A stretch of 64,000 nt of DNA from an uncultured Odoribacter sp. (GCA_900541415.1 UQJP01000015.1:40445-104444), one strand, 5' to 3'. Positions 53,895-63,525 are shown, counted from the first letter of the stretch. Numbers and translations are program-made. Notes: generated from the sequence alone by a model not told the origin.

Positions 53895-56747
53895 CTATTT
53901 GTTTTTAGGCCGCATTCCCAACTCTTCGGCTAAAAATTTTCCGGTTTCCGATTCTGCCACTTTAGCCACTTCTTCCGGTGTTCCGAGAGCCACAATCTCT
54001 CCCCCCTCTTTACCTCCGCCGGGACCCATATCGATCAAATAGTCGGCCACCTTGATCACATCCAGATTATGCTCGATCACAATCACGGAATTTCCTTTAT
54101 TTACAAGTTTCTGTATAACCTCCAACAGTATATTGACATCTTCGAAATGCAAACCGGTGGTCGGCTCATCCAAAATATATAAAGTCTTCCCGGTATCTTT
54201 CTTGGAAAGCTCCGCAGCCAACTTGATCCGTTGAGATTCTCCCCCGCTAAGCGTGGTACATTGCTGTCCCAACTTCACATACCCCAATCCCACATCTTGC
54301 AACATTTTCAATTTTTGCTGTAAGAAGGATACATTTTCAAAAAATTCAACAGCTTGATTTATAGTCATATTCAGCACATCTCCAATCGATTTCCCCCGAT
54401 ACCGCACTTCAAGCGTCTCTTTATTATAACGCTTCCCGTCACAGGCCTCACAATGTACGTATACATCGGGCAGAAAATTCATCTCGATGGTTTTCACTCC
54501 GGCCCCCTTACATTCTTCACACCGACCTCCCACTACATTGAACGAAAAACGTCCTGCGCCATATCCCCTGATTTGGGATTCCGGCAATTTTTCAAAAATT
54601 TTCCGTATATCGGTGAATATCCCCGTATAAGTTGCGGGATTCGACCGGGGAGTGCGTCCCAGCGGACTTTGGTCCACAACAACCACTTTATCGATATTCT
54701 CAATCCCTTCCAGGGTCTTATAGGGCAAAGGGGTAGTGACGGCATGATAAAACTTCTCGCTCAGGATCGGATGCAATGTCCCGTTAATCAGGGATGATTT
54801 CCCGCTTCCGCTAACTCCCGTGACACAGATCAGCATCCCCAGCGGAATACTGACGTCCACATTTTTCAAATTATTTCCCGAACAGCCTTTTAAAGTCAGG
54901 AATTTCCCGTTTCCTTCCCTCCGTTTTTCCGGAATCCGGATTTCTTTCTGGCCGTTCAGGTATTGCGCAGTGAGGCTATTGCTTTCCTTAATATCCTCAA
55001 ACGTACCGATCGCCACAACCTCTCCTCCCTTCCGGCCTGCCTTCGGCCCCATATCCACAATGTAATCGGCATTCTCCATCATTTCGCGGTCGTGCTCCAC
55101 AACAATGACCGAATTACCGTTATCGCGCAATTGCTGCAAAGAATGGATCAATCGGCGGTTATCCTTTTGGTGCAACCCGATACTCGGTTCATCCAGAATA
55201 TATAACACATTCACCAACTGCGAACCGATCTGGGTGGCCAGGCGAATCCGCTGTGATTCGCCTCCCGACAAAGTCATCGACTGACGGTTCAAGGCAAGAT
55301 ATTCCAATCCCACATCCAACAAAAATTTCAAACGGATACGGATTTCCTTGAAAATTTCCCCGGCAATTTGTTTCTGCTTTTCCTCTAATTTATCTTCGGT
55401 TTCACATACCCATTCATAAAGATCGCTCAGCTCCATAGCAGCCAATTCCGAGATATTTTTTCCGGCGATTTTAAAATTCAGCGACTCTTTATTCAGGCGC
55501 TGTCCATGACACACGTCACATTTCACGACTGAAATAAACTGCTCAGCCCATTTGTTCGCTTTTTTGGATGTGGCATTCTCTTCCTGCATGGTGACATACT
55601 TGATAATCCCCTCAAAATTATAAAGAGAATTGGAAGAAACCCCTAAGGCTGAATTTTCCAAACGTATTTGTCCGGGATAACCGTATAGAATATCTGTTAA
55701 CGCTTCTTCCGACAGGTCGGCAATCGGCGTATGCAATTCAAAGCCATGCTTTTTCAATACGGTTTCGATCTGCCAAAATAGGATACTGTTTTTATATTTC
55801 CCTAAAGGCTCTATTCCTCCTTCGTAAATCGACAGCTTGTTATTGGGAATGATTTTATCTATGTCCACAGCACTCACATAGCCCAATCCCTTACATTTGG
55901 GACAAGCTCCGTGAGGCGAGTTAAACGAAAAAGAATGGGGAGCCGGATCCCGGTAAGAAATCCCCGTATCCGGACACATCAGGTTACGGCTGTAATATTT
56001 CAGTTCGTCACTATCGAAATCTTTAATCGTCATGACCCCCTTCCCGTGCTTGATTGCCGTAGCCACCGAATTTTTCAGCCGTTTAACGTCCACATGATCG
56101 ACAACCAATTTGTCTACAACAATCTCTATATCGTGAATTTTATAACGGTCTACACTCATTCCCGGTCCGATTTCCCGCAACTCCCCGTCGATCCGGGCTG
56201 CCAGGAATCCCTTTTTCCGTAAATTTTCGAAAAGGTCTTTATAATGCCCCTTACGTCCCTTCACAACCGGAGCCAATATCAAAATCTTCTTCCCTGCAAA
56301 ATCGCTTTGTATCAGTTCGATAATTTTCTCATCGGTGTATTTCACCATTTTGCTGCCTGTCACGTATGAATAGGCTTCACCGGCACGGGCAAAAAGTAAA
56401 CGCAAAAAGTCGTATACTTCCGTCGTAGTTCCCACAGTAGAACGGGGATTTTTATTGGTGGTTTTCTGTTCGATAGAAATAACAGGACTCAACCCCGTGA
56501 TTTTATCTATATCCGGGCGTTCCATTCCTCCGAGAAACTGACGGGCATAAGCGGAGAACGTCTCCATATACCTGCGTTGCCCTTCCGCATAAATTGTGTC
56601 GAAAGCCAAAGAGGATTTCCCGCTACCGCTCAGTCCGGTGATTACAGTCAGACTGTCACGGGGAATAACTAAATCGATATTTTTTAAATTGTGCTCCCGG
56701 GCACCGTAAATCGCGATATTACCTTCTTCTTCCTGAATACCCTTCAT
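53895..56747 (-). CDS. uvrA: Excinuclease ABC subunit A
   Basis: Damage-recognition ATPase of nucleotide excision repair, 950 residues. Two ABC modules: Walker A G-L-S-G-S-G-K-S near 40 and G-V-S-G-S-G-K-S near 640, each with its L-S-G-G-E-S-Q-R-I signature. The UvrA zinc module of the second half is complete (C-E-E-C and C-E-A-C), and C-D-V-C is present in the first half. In the N-terminal module, C-P-D-T replaces C-x2-C, so one zinc ligand appears lost. The start M-K-G-I-Q-E-E precedes the normal I-A-I-Y-G-A-R-E-H-N-L. Confidence 0.97.
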   Translation of the reverse strand: MKGIQEEEGNIAIYGAREHNLKNIDLVIPRDSLTVITGLSGSGKSSLAFDTIYAEGQRRYMETFSAYARQFLGGMERPDIDKITGLSPVISIEQKTTNKNPRSTVGTTTEVYDFLRLLFARAGEAYSYVTGSKMVKYTDEKIIELIQSDFAGKKILILAPVVKGRKGHYKDLFENLRKKGFLAARIDGELREIGPGMSVDRYKIHDIEIVVDKLVVDHVDVKRLKNSVATAIKHGKGVMTIKDFDSDELKYYSRNLMCPDTGISYRDPAPHSFSFNSPHGACPKCKGLGYVSAVDIDKIIPNNKLSIYEGGIEPLGKYKNSILFWQIETVLKKHGFELHTPIADLSEEALTDILYGYPGQIRLENSALGVSSNSLYNFEGIIKYVTMQEENATSKKANKWAEQFISVVKCDVCHGQRLNKESLNFKIAGKNISELAAMELSDLYEWVCETEDKLEEKQKQIAGEIFKEIRIRLKFLLDVGLEYLALNRQSMTLSGGESQRIRLATQIGSQLVNVLYILDEPSIGLHQKDNRRLIHSLQQLRDNGNSVIVVEHDREMMENADYIVDMGPKAGRKGGEVVAIGTFEDIKESNSLTAQYLNGQKEIRIPEKRREGNGKFLTLKGCSGNNLKNVDVSIPLGMLICVTGVSGSGKSSLINGTLHPILSEKFYHAVTTPLPYKTLEGIENIDKVVVVDQSPLGRTPRSNPATYTGIFTDIRKIFEKLPESQIRGYGAGRFSFNVVGGRCEECKGAGVKTIEMNFLPDVYVHCEACDGKRYNKETLEVRYRGKSIGDVLNMTINQAVEFFENVSFLQQKLKMLQDVGLGYVKLGQQCTTLSGGESQRIKLAAELSKKDTGKTLYILDEPTTGLHFEDVNILLEVIQKLVNKGNSVIVIEHNLDVIKVADYLIDMGPGGGKEGGEIVALGTPEEVAKVAESETGKFLAEELGMRPKNK

Positions 56748-56776
56748 GTTCTTTTTACTCCATTATAAATAACCTG

Positions 56777-56784
56777 CAAATTTA
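56777..56784 (-). promoter_or_regulatory. -7 box for uvrA
   Basis: TAAATTTG on the minus strand, 29 bases before the uvrA ATG. Confidence 0.5.
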
Positions 56785-56821
56785 CATGAAATAAATCAGA
56801 GAGAAAAAAACATTTGATTTT

Positions 56822-57544
56822 TTATTGAAAATCTTCCATTTTTAATCCTTGGTTCACCTCGATTTTATGAATCGTATTCACCTGGTCTTTATTGCGCATA
56901 CTAAACGAATACAAAACACCCGGTCCGATTTCACGGTAATCTTCGATATATGAAACCGATATTCCTTTAGGAGTAGGAATCAGCACTTCGACTTTTAGTC
57001 CGGTTTCACAGTCATAAAAAGAATAAATAGGTTGATTGCCAAACATCGCTTTTACCTTGAACGCATACCTCCCGTCTATTTTTTGCACTCCTTCTAATTC
57101 CGGTTTTACCCCGATCTGCTCATAAGCCGGCTCGATCATCAAAAAAGTCTGGTTATAAATCTGAGTCGCCCGTTCCCCCTCTATTATATTCCGGCTGCTT
57201 CCGGTGGTTATGGAAACCTTATTTTTTTCTATAACCGATTTATATTTTTCTTCCCCATCCTCCGAAGCAGACAAAACGAAAAATGTCCCTTCCGGCGCAT
57301 TGATCTGGCTTGTCTTGCGAATGACCTCCTTGCCGTTCACCTGCATCCGATGTATGATCGTCATATCCTTTATTGCCTTAACCTTCTCCCAGCCACCGAT
57401 TGCTGTGATATAAGCGTTCATAACACTATCCACATTCAGCAGAACCGTCATGTTTTCATCCTCCGTTTCTGCATACTCAATGGCCCGACAAGGAGAGCAT
57501 ACCCCTATAATCAGGCATAGCCAAAACAAGCATACCGTTTTCAT
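56822..57544 (-). CDS. LolA-like exported protein
   Basis: A 240-residue exported protein; hydrophobic N-terminus with signal cleavage about C-R-A (residue 20). The domain starts with Y-I-T-A-I-G-G-W-E-K-V-K-A-I-K-D-M, a pattern of outer-membrane lipoprotein-sorting-like (LolA-fold) domains in Bacteroidetes, often also fused to M16 peptidases. It probably binds a hydrophobic ligand in the periplasm. It ends 74 bases before uvrA but has its own promoter box. Exact role unknown. Confidence 0.78.
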   Translation of the reverse strand: MKTVCLFWLCLIIGVCSPCRAIEYAETEDENMTVLLNVDSVMNAYITAIGGWEKVKAIKDMTIIHRMQVNGKEVIRKTSQINAPEGTFFVLSASEDGEEKYKSVIEKNKVSITTGSSRNIIEGERATQIYNQTFLMIEPAYEQIGVKPELEGVQKIDGRYAFKVKAMFGNQPIYSFYDCETGLKVEVLIPTPKGISVSYIEDYREIGPGVLYSFSMRNKDQVNTIHKIEVNQGLKMEDFQ

Positions 57545-57591
57545 AACATTTACTTTTACCGATTAATGATCATCTTATCAGCAAATATATG

Positions 57592-57599
57592 TAAAACAA
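57592..57599 (-). promoter_or_regulatory. -7 box for LolA-like gene
   Basis: TATATTTG on the minus strand, 47 bases before the ATG at 57544. Confidence 0.5.
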
Positions 57600-58097
57600 T
57601 ATTAAAAATGTTATAAAATGAAAAGATAATAAAAAGAAAAGAAGGGAGACATTTTCGTCGTTCTTTAAGCTAAAACTTCGTGGGATTTAATGAAAAGATG
57701 TTATTATATGTGCGTGCGTCTGTGTGGTGTGTATGTGCGTGGTGTATTATATCCCGTAGAGCGATGTTTCAACATTTTAAAGAACTTAACCGAAAATCAG
57801 CTTGTTTATAAGCTTCCTCTCCCCGTGGTGTGTGCTAAATAATCTTAATCTAAATAACAGCTAAAATAAAATCATAAATTTCAATCATCATTTACACCGG
57901 ATTATACGCCCCATTCGAAACCAAGGTTACAGATTTCTGATTTTTTTTTGAAAAAAAATTCAACAAACATACAACACATTAATTATCAAACATATACAAA
58001 TTCATTTTTTTGAATATTTTATAAAAACAGTGGCCTGTTTTTTCTCCAATAAATAAAAACCACACTTAAATTATTTCAGGCGGTGGCACAAATAAAT
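57600..58097. other. Divergent intergenic region with TG-rich tract
   Basis: About 500 bases between outward-facing promoters. It holds a TG/CG-rich alternating purine-pyrimidine tract (57707-57746), a further CGTGGTGTGTG at 57824-57834, a small AGCTT/AAGCT hairpin near 57799-57814, and an A/T-homopolymer stretch at about 57941-57960. No gene or known RNA family recognised. Confidence 0.5.
57707..57746. repeat. Alternating purine-pyrimidine TG-rich tract
   Basis: Nearly perfect alternation of T/C with G/A over 40 bases, including a direct repeat TATGTGCGTG at 57707-57716 and 57732-57741. This composition is unlike the AT-rich surroundings. Confidence 0.6.
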
Positions 58098-58105
58098 TAT
58101 ATTTG
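58098..58105 (+). promoter_or_regulatory. -7 box for sensor kinase
   Basis: TATATTTG, exact match, 22 bases before the ATG at 58128; the -33 region shows only TTTC. Confidence 0.55.
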
Positions 58106-58127
58106 TATACTATAAAGGCACATCGAC

Positions 58128-60974
58128 ATGAAAATCATCAGTATCATTATTATTATTTTAGGGCTGACACTCCCCAAGAGTTTTGCCAACCTCCAAGACG
58201 ATTATATATTACTGATCAGCTCATATAACAGTCATTTCTTTTGGGCAAATACATTAGAAGAATCTTTTCGCACAGCCTTGAAAGAGCACGACATCAACAT
58301 GGAAATATGCAGTGAGTATCTAAACACACACCGCATTGGCAATCCCGAAAGCTGGAATGAATCTATGCAGCTTATGCTGAAAAACTATTCATCCCATCCT
58401 CCCCGCCTGATCGTGTTGCAAGGAGACGAAGCCTGGATAGCTTACCGCCGGGCTTACAACGGACAATTGGGAAATGTGAAAGTGTTGCTGGCCGGAGTGA
58501 AGAAATTCGGATTCAAATTCGATGACTATAAAAATAAAACAGAACTGTCTCCCGAAAACCTGTATCCCACAGAAATCCTGTGTAAAGCATACCATGCAAC
58601 AGGAGTAACAGAATCTTTGTATGCAGACAAAACCATCGACCTGATGATGCAACTGTATCCTGAAACAAAAGAAGTTGTCGTCATCAGTGACAACCGATTT
58701 TATGGAATATACATCCACATCCTTGCTCAAAAACATCTCCGTGAAAAATATCCAAACCTGAAATACACACCTTTCGACGGTCGTTTCCTGACCACCGATT
58801 CCCTTTATCAAAAATTGAAACACCTCTCTCCTTCGAGTGCCGTTCTGCTCACAAGTTGGATACAGGATGCCGATGAAAACTTATATCCCTACCAGTCTGT
58901 GTATGAAAAAATACATTCCTTAACCGACAGGCCGACATTCGTTATGAGCAATTGGGGAGAAAGCAATAATTATTTTATAGGAGGTTACTATTCCATCACA
59001 CAAAATTTCGGAGAACAACTGGCCGATATGGCCCAACAGTTATTGAACGGAGCCAATCCCGACACGATACCCCTGCAAACCAACGGAAAAGATGTCGGAA
59101 TACATTTGAATCAATCCTTGCTGGAACAGGAGAACATCTCTCCGGATGCCTTATCCTATAAGAACATTTATTACTATAACCTGTTACCGAGTTTTTTTGA
59201 AAATCATAGAACACTAATTTTCATTGCCGGAATTATTTTACTGGGAAGCTGCATTTTATGGTTAGTTCTATACACCACCTCACGCTTCACCACCTATCGT
59301 AAAGAATTAAACCGTTCCAAATACCAAATCGATACTTCATTCAGCAACCAGCAGGACCTGTCGGATGCCCTGCGAATTTTCCTGCAAGAAAAAACCGAAA
59401 AAAATTCGGTAAACAAAATTTTACTCAAATTATTGAATGAGCTTAAAGCCGACCGGGCCTATATTTTTGAATTCAATCCGGATAAGCAAAGCAGCAGTAA
59501 TACTTATGAAGTATTATCTCCCAATACGCCTCCTGTAATCGATACCCTGCAAAATCTTCCCAACAAGCATATTCCTTACCTGTATTCCAAAATGCAGGAA
59601 GACCGGCTTCTGATTATCGAAGACCTTCCCTCTATGCGGACTTCCATTTCGGAAACAGAATACAACTTATTAATGGGACAAGGCATCCGTTCCATATCCG
59701 TCGCCCCGTTGCATGTAAGCAATCAATTGTGGGGATTCATCGGAGTGGACTATATAAAAGAAAAAAGAAAATGCAGCAAACAGGACAGATTGTTCCTGAA
59801 AACCCTGGCACAGGTGCTCTGTATCGGGATTGAACATTTTCGCAGTGAAAACCGGAACCACCTTTCCCTGCATCGAATAGCGGAACTGGAATCCTTATTC
59901 AGTTATGCTTCCGGACAGGCAGGTATAGGGGTGGCTCAATGGAATCCGCTTCTTCATAAAGGATTTGCCACCGATCAGTGGTTTACAAATTTAGGAGAAA
60001 CTACTCAGGACATTTGCCAGGTGATCGACACCTATCAATTCGTGCACCCCGACGACCGTTCGGAATTAATACATTTTCAGGAACTCGCCTACGAAGGCAA
60101 AACAGACACATTCAGCAAACCTATCCGTGTTTTTCAAGACTCTGAATGGCATTGGTATAAATATCATGTCAAATTAAAAAACTACTCCCCGGCAACCAAT
60201 AATGTGGAAGTAGTATTCCTTAGCGTTGACATCGATGCCTTGAAAAAAGTAGAGGCCAGCCTGATCGTGGCCAAAGCAAAAGCGGAAGAATCCGACAAAT
60301 TGAAATCGGCTTTTATAGCCAATATGTCGCATGAGATCAGAACACCTTTAAATGCCATTGTCGGTTTTTCGAATCTTCTTGCCACAGACGACGATCTGCC
60401 GGAGGAAGACCGGGAAGAATACACCGATATTATCATGAACAACACAGAAGTTTTGCTTCAACTGATCAACGACATTCTCGATATGTCTAAAATCGAAGCC
60501 GGAGTGTTTGAATTTAATCACGAAAGTGTAGAATTAAATCATTTCCTGGAAGAAATCGAAGCAGCTTACTCCCTGCACAATTCAAAAGAAATCGAATTAA
60601 AATTCATGTCTAACCCGGAAAACGATGTCACCCTGCACATAGACCGAAACCGCCTGCAACAAGTGATGTCGAACCTTTTAAATAATGCTCTGAAATTTAC
60701 CTCATCAGGATATATCCACTTCGGCTACGAAGTGAGACCCCATGATATTTATTTTTATGTGGAAGACACCGGTATTGGAATTCCGGCCGATAAACAGTCT
60801 ATGATATTTCAGCGTTTTATCAAGCTCAATACTTTTAAACAGGGAAACGGTTTAGGACTTTCCATCTGTTTAACCATTATTGAAAAACTCAACGGGGAAA
60901 TAGGTGTCGAGTCTACTCCCGGAAAAGGATCAACTTTTTGGTTTACCCTACCTTACACTCCCATCGATTATTGA
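58128..60974 (+). CDS. Sensor histidine kinase, periplasmic-binding ectodomain
   Basis: A 948-residue membrane kinase. Signal peptide (about 1-20), a periplasmic ABC-substrate-binding-like domain (about 22-350), one membrane segment (about 362-382), GAF domain (about 410-575), PAS-like domain (about 590-705), HisKA with phospho-acceptor H735 in M-S-H-E-I-R-T-P-L, and HATPase with N-box near 845-858, E-D-T-G-I-G-I and G-N-G-L-G-L-S-I. It should sense a small ligand outside and pass phosphate to an unlinked response regulator; no receiver domain or regulator gene is adjacent. Ligand unknown. Confidence 0.94.
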   Translation: MKIISIIIIILGLTLPKSFANLQDDYILLISSYNSHFFWANTLEESFRTALKEHDINMEICSEYLNTHRIGNPESWNESMQLMLKNYSSHPPRLIVLQGDEAWIAYRRAYNGQLGNVKVLLAGVKKFGFKFDDYKNKTELSPENLYPTEILCKAYHATGVTESLYADKTIDLMMQLYPETKEVVVISDNRFYGIYIHILAQKHLREKYPNLKYTPFDGRFLTTDSLYQKLKHLSPSSAVLLTSWIQDADENLYPYQSVYEKIHSLTDRPTFVMSNWGESNNYFIGGYYSITQNFGEQLADMAQQLLNGANPDTIPLQTNGKDVGIHLNQSLLEQENISPDALSYKNIYYYNLLPSFFENHRTLIFIAGIILLGSCILWLVLYTTSRFTTYRKELNRSKYQIDTSFSNQQDLSDALRIFLQEKTEKNSVNKILLKLLNELKADRAYIFEFNPDKQSSSNTYEVLSPNTPPVIDTLQNLPNKHIPYLYSKMQEDRLLIIEDLPSMRTSISETEYNLLMGQGIRSISVAPLHVSNQLWGFIGVDYIKEKRKCSKQDRLFLKTLAQVLCIGIEHFRSENRNHLSLHRIAELESLFSYASGQAGIGVAQWNPLLHKGFATDQWFTNLGETTQDICQVIDTYQFVHPDDRSELIHFQELAYEGKTDTFSKPIRVFQDSEWHWYKYHVKLKNYSPATNNVEVVFLSVDIDALKKVEASLIVAKAKAEESDKLKSAFIANMSHEIRTPLNAIVGFSNLLATDDDLPEEDREEYTDIIMNNTEVLLQLINDILDMSKIEAGVFEFNHESVELNHFLEEIEAAYSLHNSKEIELKFMSNPENDVTLHIDRNRLQQVMSNLLNNALKFTSSGYIHFGYEVRPHDIYFYVEDTGIGIPADKQSMIFQRFIKLNTFKQGNGLGLSICLTIIEKLNGEIGVESTPGKGSTFWFTLPYTPIDY

Positions 60975-60987
60975 CCGCCCTCATCGC

Positions 60988-61593
60988 TCATTCACCCTTC
61001 AGAATAGGCAGGCTGATGTGGTATTTCACGGCTAACACGCGGGCCACAATCACTGACACCGCTGCAAGAATTTGGGTTAAAGTAGGGGTAACACCCAGAT
61101 ACAAGCAAAGGTAATACACAAAACCGCCTAACACACAGGCTAAAGCATATATCTCCTTTCTGAAAATCAAAGGCACTTCGTTGATTAACGTATCCCTCAA
61201 CACCCCTCCTGCAGCTCCGGTCAGGGTGCCCATAATAATCCCCACCCACATCGGATAACCGCAATCGATGCTTTTCCCGACTCCCACAACGGCAAAAAGC
61301 CCCAGACCGATAGCATCGAAAATAAAAATCGTATTATTCAGCCGGATAACATATTTTCCGAACAAAATCACAAATCCCAATGCCGCAGCAGTCACAATCA
61401 GATAGGAAGACTGCTGCATCCAAAACGGAGACAGCCCTAAAAGCAAATCCCTGATCGTCCCGCCACCGACAGCTGTGACAAACCCCACAACATAAGCCCC
61501 AAACCAATCAAAACGCTTGGCGGAAGCCAGACGGATACCACTAATGGCAAAAGCAAAAGTACCGATATAATCTATAATCGTTAAGAAATCCAT
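60988..61593 (-). CDS. TRIC/UPF0126 family membrane protein
   Basis: About 201 residues with seven hydrophobic segments arranged as two similar halves, each with a glycine-rich G-T-x-R-D or A-G-G-V-L-R-D turn (T-I-R-D-L-L-L-G and G-V-L-R-D-T-L). Members are trimeric cation channels; some are described as glycine-related. I use ATG 61593 (M-D-F-L-T-I-I-D-Y), with AAAGGA before it; a TTG at 61617 lies inside the promoter box. It converges on the sensor-kinase gene with 13 bases between stops. Confidence 0.92.
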   Translation of the reverse strand: MDFLTIIDYIGTFAFAISGIRLASAKRFDWFGAYVVGFVTAVGGGTIRDLLLGLSPFWMQQSSYLIVTAAALGFVILFGKYVIRLNNTIFIFDAIGLGLFAVVGVGKSIDCGYPMWVGIIMGTLTGAAGGVLRDTLINEVPLIFRKEIYALACVLGGFVYYLCLYLGVTPTLTQILAAVSVIVARVLAVKYHISLPILKGE

Positions 61594-61614
61594 ATCCTTT
61601 AAAATTTTGAGATG

Positions 61615-61622
61615 CAAAAGTA
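61615..61622 (-). promoter_or_regulatory. -7 box for TRIC gene
   Basis: TACTTTTG on the minus strand, 21 bases before ATG 61593; overlapping the alternative TTG start and so excluding it. Confidence 0.5.
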
Positions 61623-61749
61623 TTAATTTTTAATTAATTCCTTATTTTGTAAAATTCTTTTTTCACCTCCACTCCTTTCCCTCAAACGCACGTTTTCTAA
61701 AAATGTTCAATTTGTGAACTCCTTCGAAGGTTATCTATAACTACTTTTA

Positions 61750-61757
61750 TACCTTTG
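61750..61757 (+). promoter_or_regulatory. -7 box for pabB-pabC
   Basis: TACCTTTG, exact match, only 5 bases before the ATG at 61763, so the transcript may begin at or next to the start codon. A perfect 10-bp palindrome CCTTCGAAGG (61721-61730) lies about 20 bases upstream. Confidence 0.5.
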
Positions 61758-61762
61758 CCCAC

Positions 61763-62746
61763 ATGATAGAGCAAGCAGAGATTATCCGGAAACGCATGAA
61801 CCAATGTGGTGGCAAGAGGATTCCTTTCCTCTTCGGTACCGACTTTGAAATGTCCGAAGGTTTTCTGATAGAGAATCCTTTGGAACAAACTGAAATCCCT
61901 TTTGCTATCGGTGACATCACCAACCTGAAAGAAGGGCAGATTCCTAAACCCGCTGGCAGGCCCGGACTGGAGATTCTTCATTCCGATTATCCGGGCTATC
62001 AAAAAAAGTTCCGGATTATACACGAAGGATTGATGCGCGGGAACAGTTTCCTGGTCAACCTGACAGAAAAGACTCCTATCCGTCCTGCACTCACTTTAGA
62101 ACAGATTTTCATTCAAAGCCAGGCCCGCTATAAGCTGCTGATCCCCGGTAAATTGGTCTGCTTCTCCCCGGAATGTTTTGTCCGTATCGCCAACGGTAAA
62201 ATATGTTCCTATCCGATGAAAGGCACGATCGACGCCACAATTCCCGGAGCAGAACAACTATTATTGTCGAACCGCAAAGAACTGTGTGAGCATAACACGA
62301 TTGTGGATTTAATCCGTAACGACATCAGCACCGTTGCCTCACAGGTAAGGGTGGAGCGGTTCCGGTATATTGAAAAAATTAAAACCTTCCGGGGAGAAAT
62401 CTTACAAACCAGTTCAGAGATCACAGGACAATTGTCCGGCGATTATTCCGCCCGGTTAGGAGACATCTTGTTCGAACTTCTCCCGGCAGGGTCCATTTCC
62501 GGAGCCCCCAAACCCGCAACGATCGGCCTGATCCGGAAAGCAGAAAAACATCCCCGGGGATTTTATACCGGGGTTTTCGGTTATTTCGACGGAATAAATC
62601 TGGACAGTGCGGTCATGATCCGTTACATTGAAAAAGAAGGTGAGAATTACTATTTCAGAAGCGGAGGCGGAATCACCGCCCAAAGCAATCCGGAAGAAGA
62701 ATACCACGAAATCCTGCAAAAAATCTATCTGCCCATATCTCAATGA
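61763..62746 (+). CDS. pabB: Aminodeoxychorismate synthase component I
   Basis: Makes 4-amino-4-deoxychorismate for folate synthesis. At 327 residues it is a short PabB that lacks the N-terminal anthranilate-synthase-type domain. Chorismate-binding blocks: P-M-K-G-T-I-D-A, H-N-T-I-V-D-L-I-R-N-D, L-P-A-G-S-I-S-G-A-P-K and F-Y-T-G-V-F-G-Y. A PabA partner is not in this window. It overlaps pabC by four bases. Confidence 0.94.
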   Translation: MIEQAEIIRKRMNQCGGKRIPFLFGTDFEMSEGFLIENPLEQTEIPFAIGDITNLKEGQIPKPAGRPGLEILHSDYPGYQKKFRIIHEGLMRGNSFLVNLTEKTPIRPALTLEQIFIQSQARYKLLIPGKLVCFSPECFVRIANGKICSYPMKGTIDATIPGAEQLLLSNRKELCEHNTIVDLIRNDISTVASQVRVERFRYIEKIKTFRGEILQTSSEITGQLSGDYSARLGDILFELLPAGSISGAPKPATIGLIRKAEKHPRGFYTGVFGYFDGINLDSAVMIRYIEKEGENYYFRSGGGITAQSNPEEEYHEILQKIYLPISQ

Positions 62747-63351
62747 ATATGAACGATCCCCTTTTCATAGAAACCATAAAAGTGTACGAAGGTAAATTTA
62801 TCCACGCCCCGCTGCATTTCCGGCGTATGGAACAAACCATCCGGGAAGTCTTCGGGCTTTATAACACCTTTAACCTGCCGGACGATCTGATCCCCTCCGA
62901 ATACAGGCAAGGTGTTGTGAAATGCCGGATCGAATACGGCACACAAATACAAAAGATCGAATTTATCCCCTATGTTCCGCGTTCTATCCATTCTCTAAAA
63001 ATAGTCGAAGAGAATCAAATCGATTACCATTTAAAATATGCAGACCGTCAGGCTCTTAACCGCCTGCTTGCTTTAAAAGACAACTGTGACGACATCCTGA
63101 TTACCCGTTCCGGAAGCATTACAGATACCAGTTACAGTAACGTCGCTTTCTTCGACGGTTCCGGTTATGTGACCCCCTCGACTTTCCTGCTCAACGGTAC
63201 CCAACGGCAATTCCTTATATCACAAAGAGTTTTAAAAGTGGAAGACCTTTCGGTAAACGATCTTCCCCGATTCCGGTCACTCCATATCATCAATGCAATG
63301 ATCGGCCTGGAAGACGGCATATTCATTGAAATTCCTAAGGTCATTCTTTAA
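62743..63351 (+). CDS. pabC: Aminodeoxychorismate lyase, class IV aminotransferase fold
   Basis: A 202-residue PLP enzyme fold, short for the class (usually about 270). The start F-I-E-T-I-K-V-Y-E-G and the PLP-contact turn T-R-S-G-S-I-T-D-T-S-Y-S-N-V match the fold-type IV lyase family, and the final I-N-A-M-I-G is typical. The catalytic Lys expected near the middle is not obvious to me. ATGA overlap with pabB implies coupled translation and supports a role in p-aminobenzoate formation. Confidence 0.88.
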   Translation: MNMNDPLFIETIKVYEGKFIHAPLHFRRMEQTIREVFGLYNTFNLPDDLIPSEYRQGVVKCRIEYGTQIQKIEFIPYVPRSIHSLKIVEENQIDYHLKYADRQALNRLLALKDNCDDILITRSGSITDTSYSNVAFFDGSGYVTPSTFLLNGTQRQFLISQRVLKVEDLSVNDLPRFRSLHIINAMIGLEDGIFIEIPKVIL

Positions 63352-63525
63352 CATATCGATATTATTTATTGCTTAATAAAAAAATAATATATCAGAAAGC
63401 CCTTAAAGGCTATTCCTCATACACATATTTTTACTTTATTTTGCACAAAATTCACAAACCGGGCCATAAAATACCTTTTCCCGGCAGGAAGATTAAAAAT
63501 CGAATCAAGTTTAAAATAAAAGCCA

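Noticed and set aside
57545..58127. Possible structured RNA gene in the 583-base gap
   Set aside because: Only short weak hairpins; no match by eye to tRNA, tmRNA, 6S or SRP RNA.
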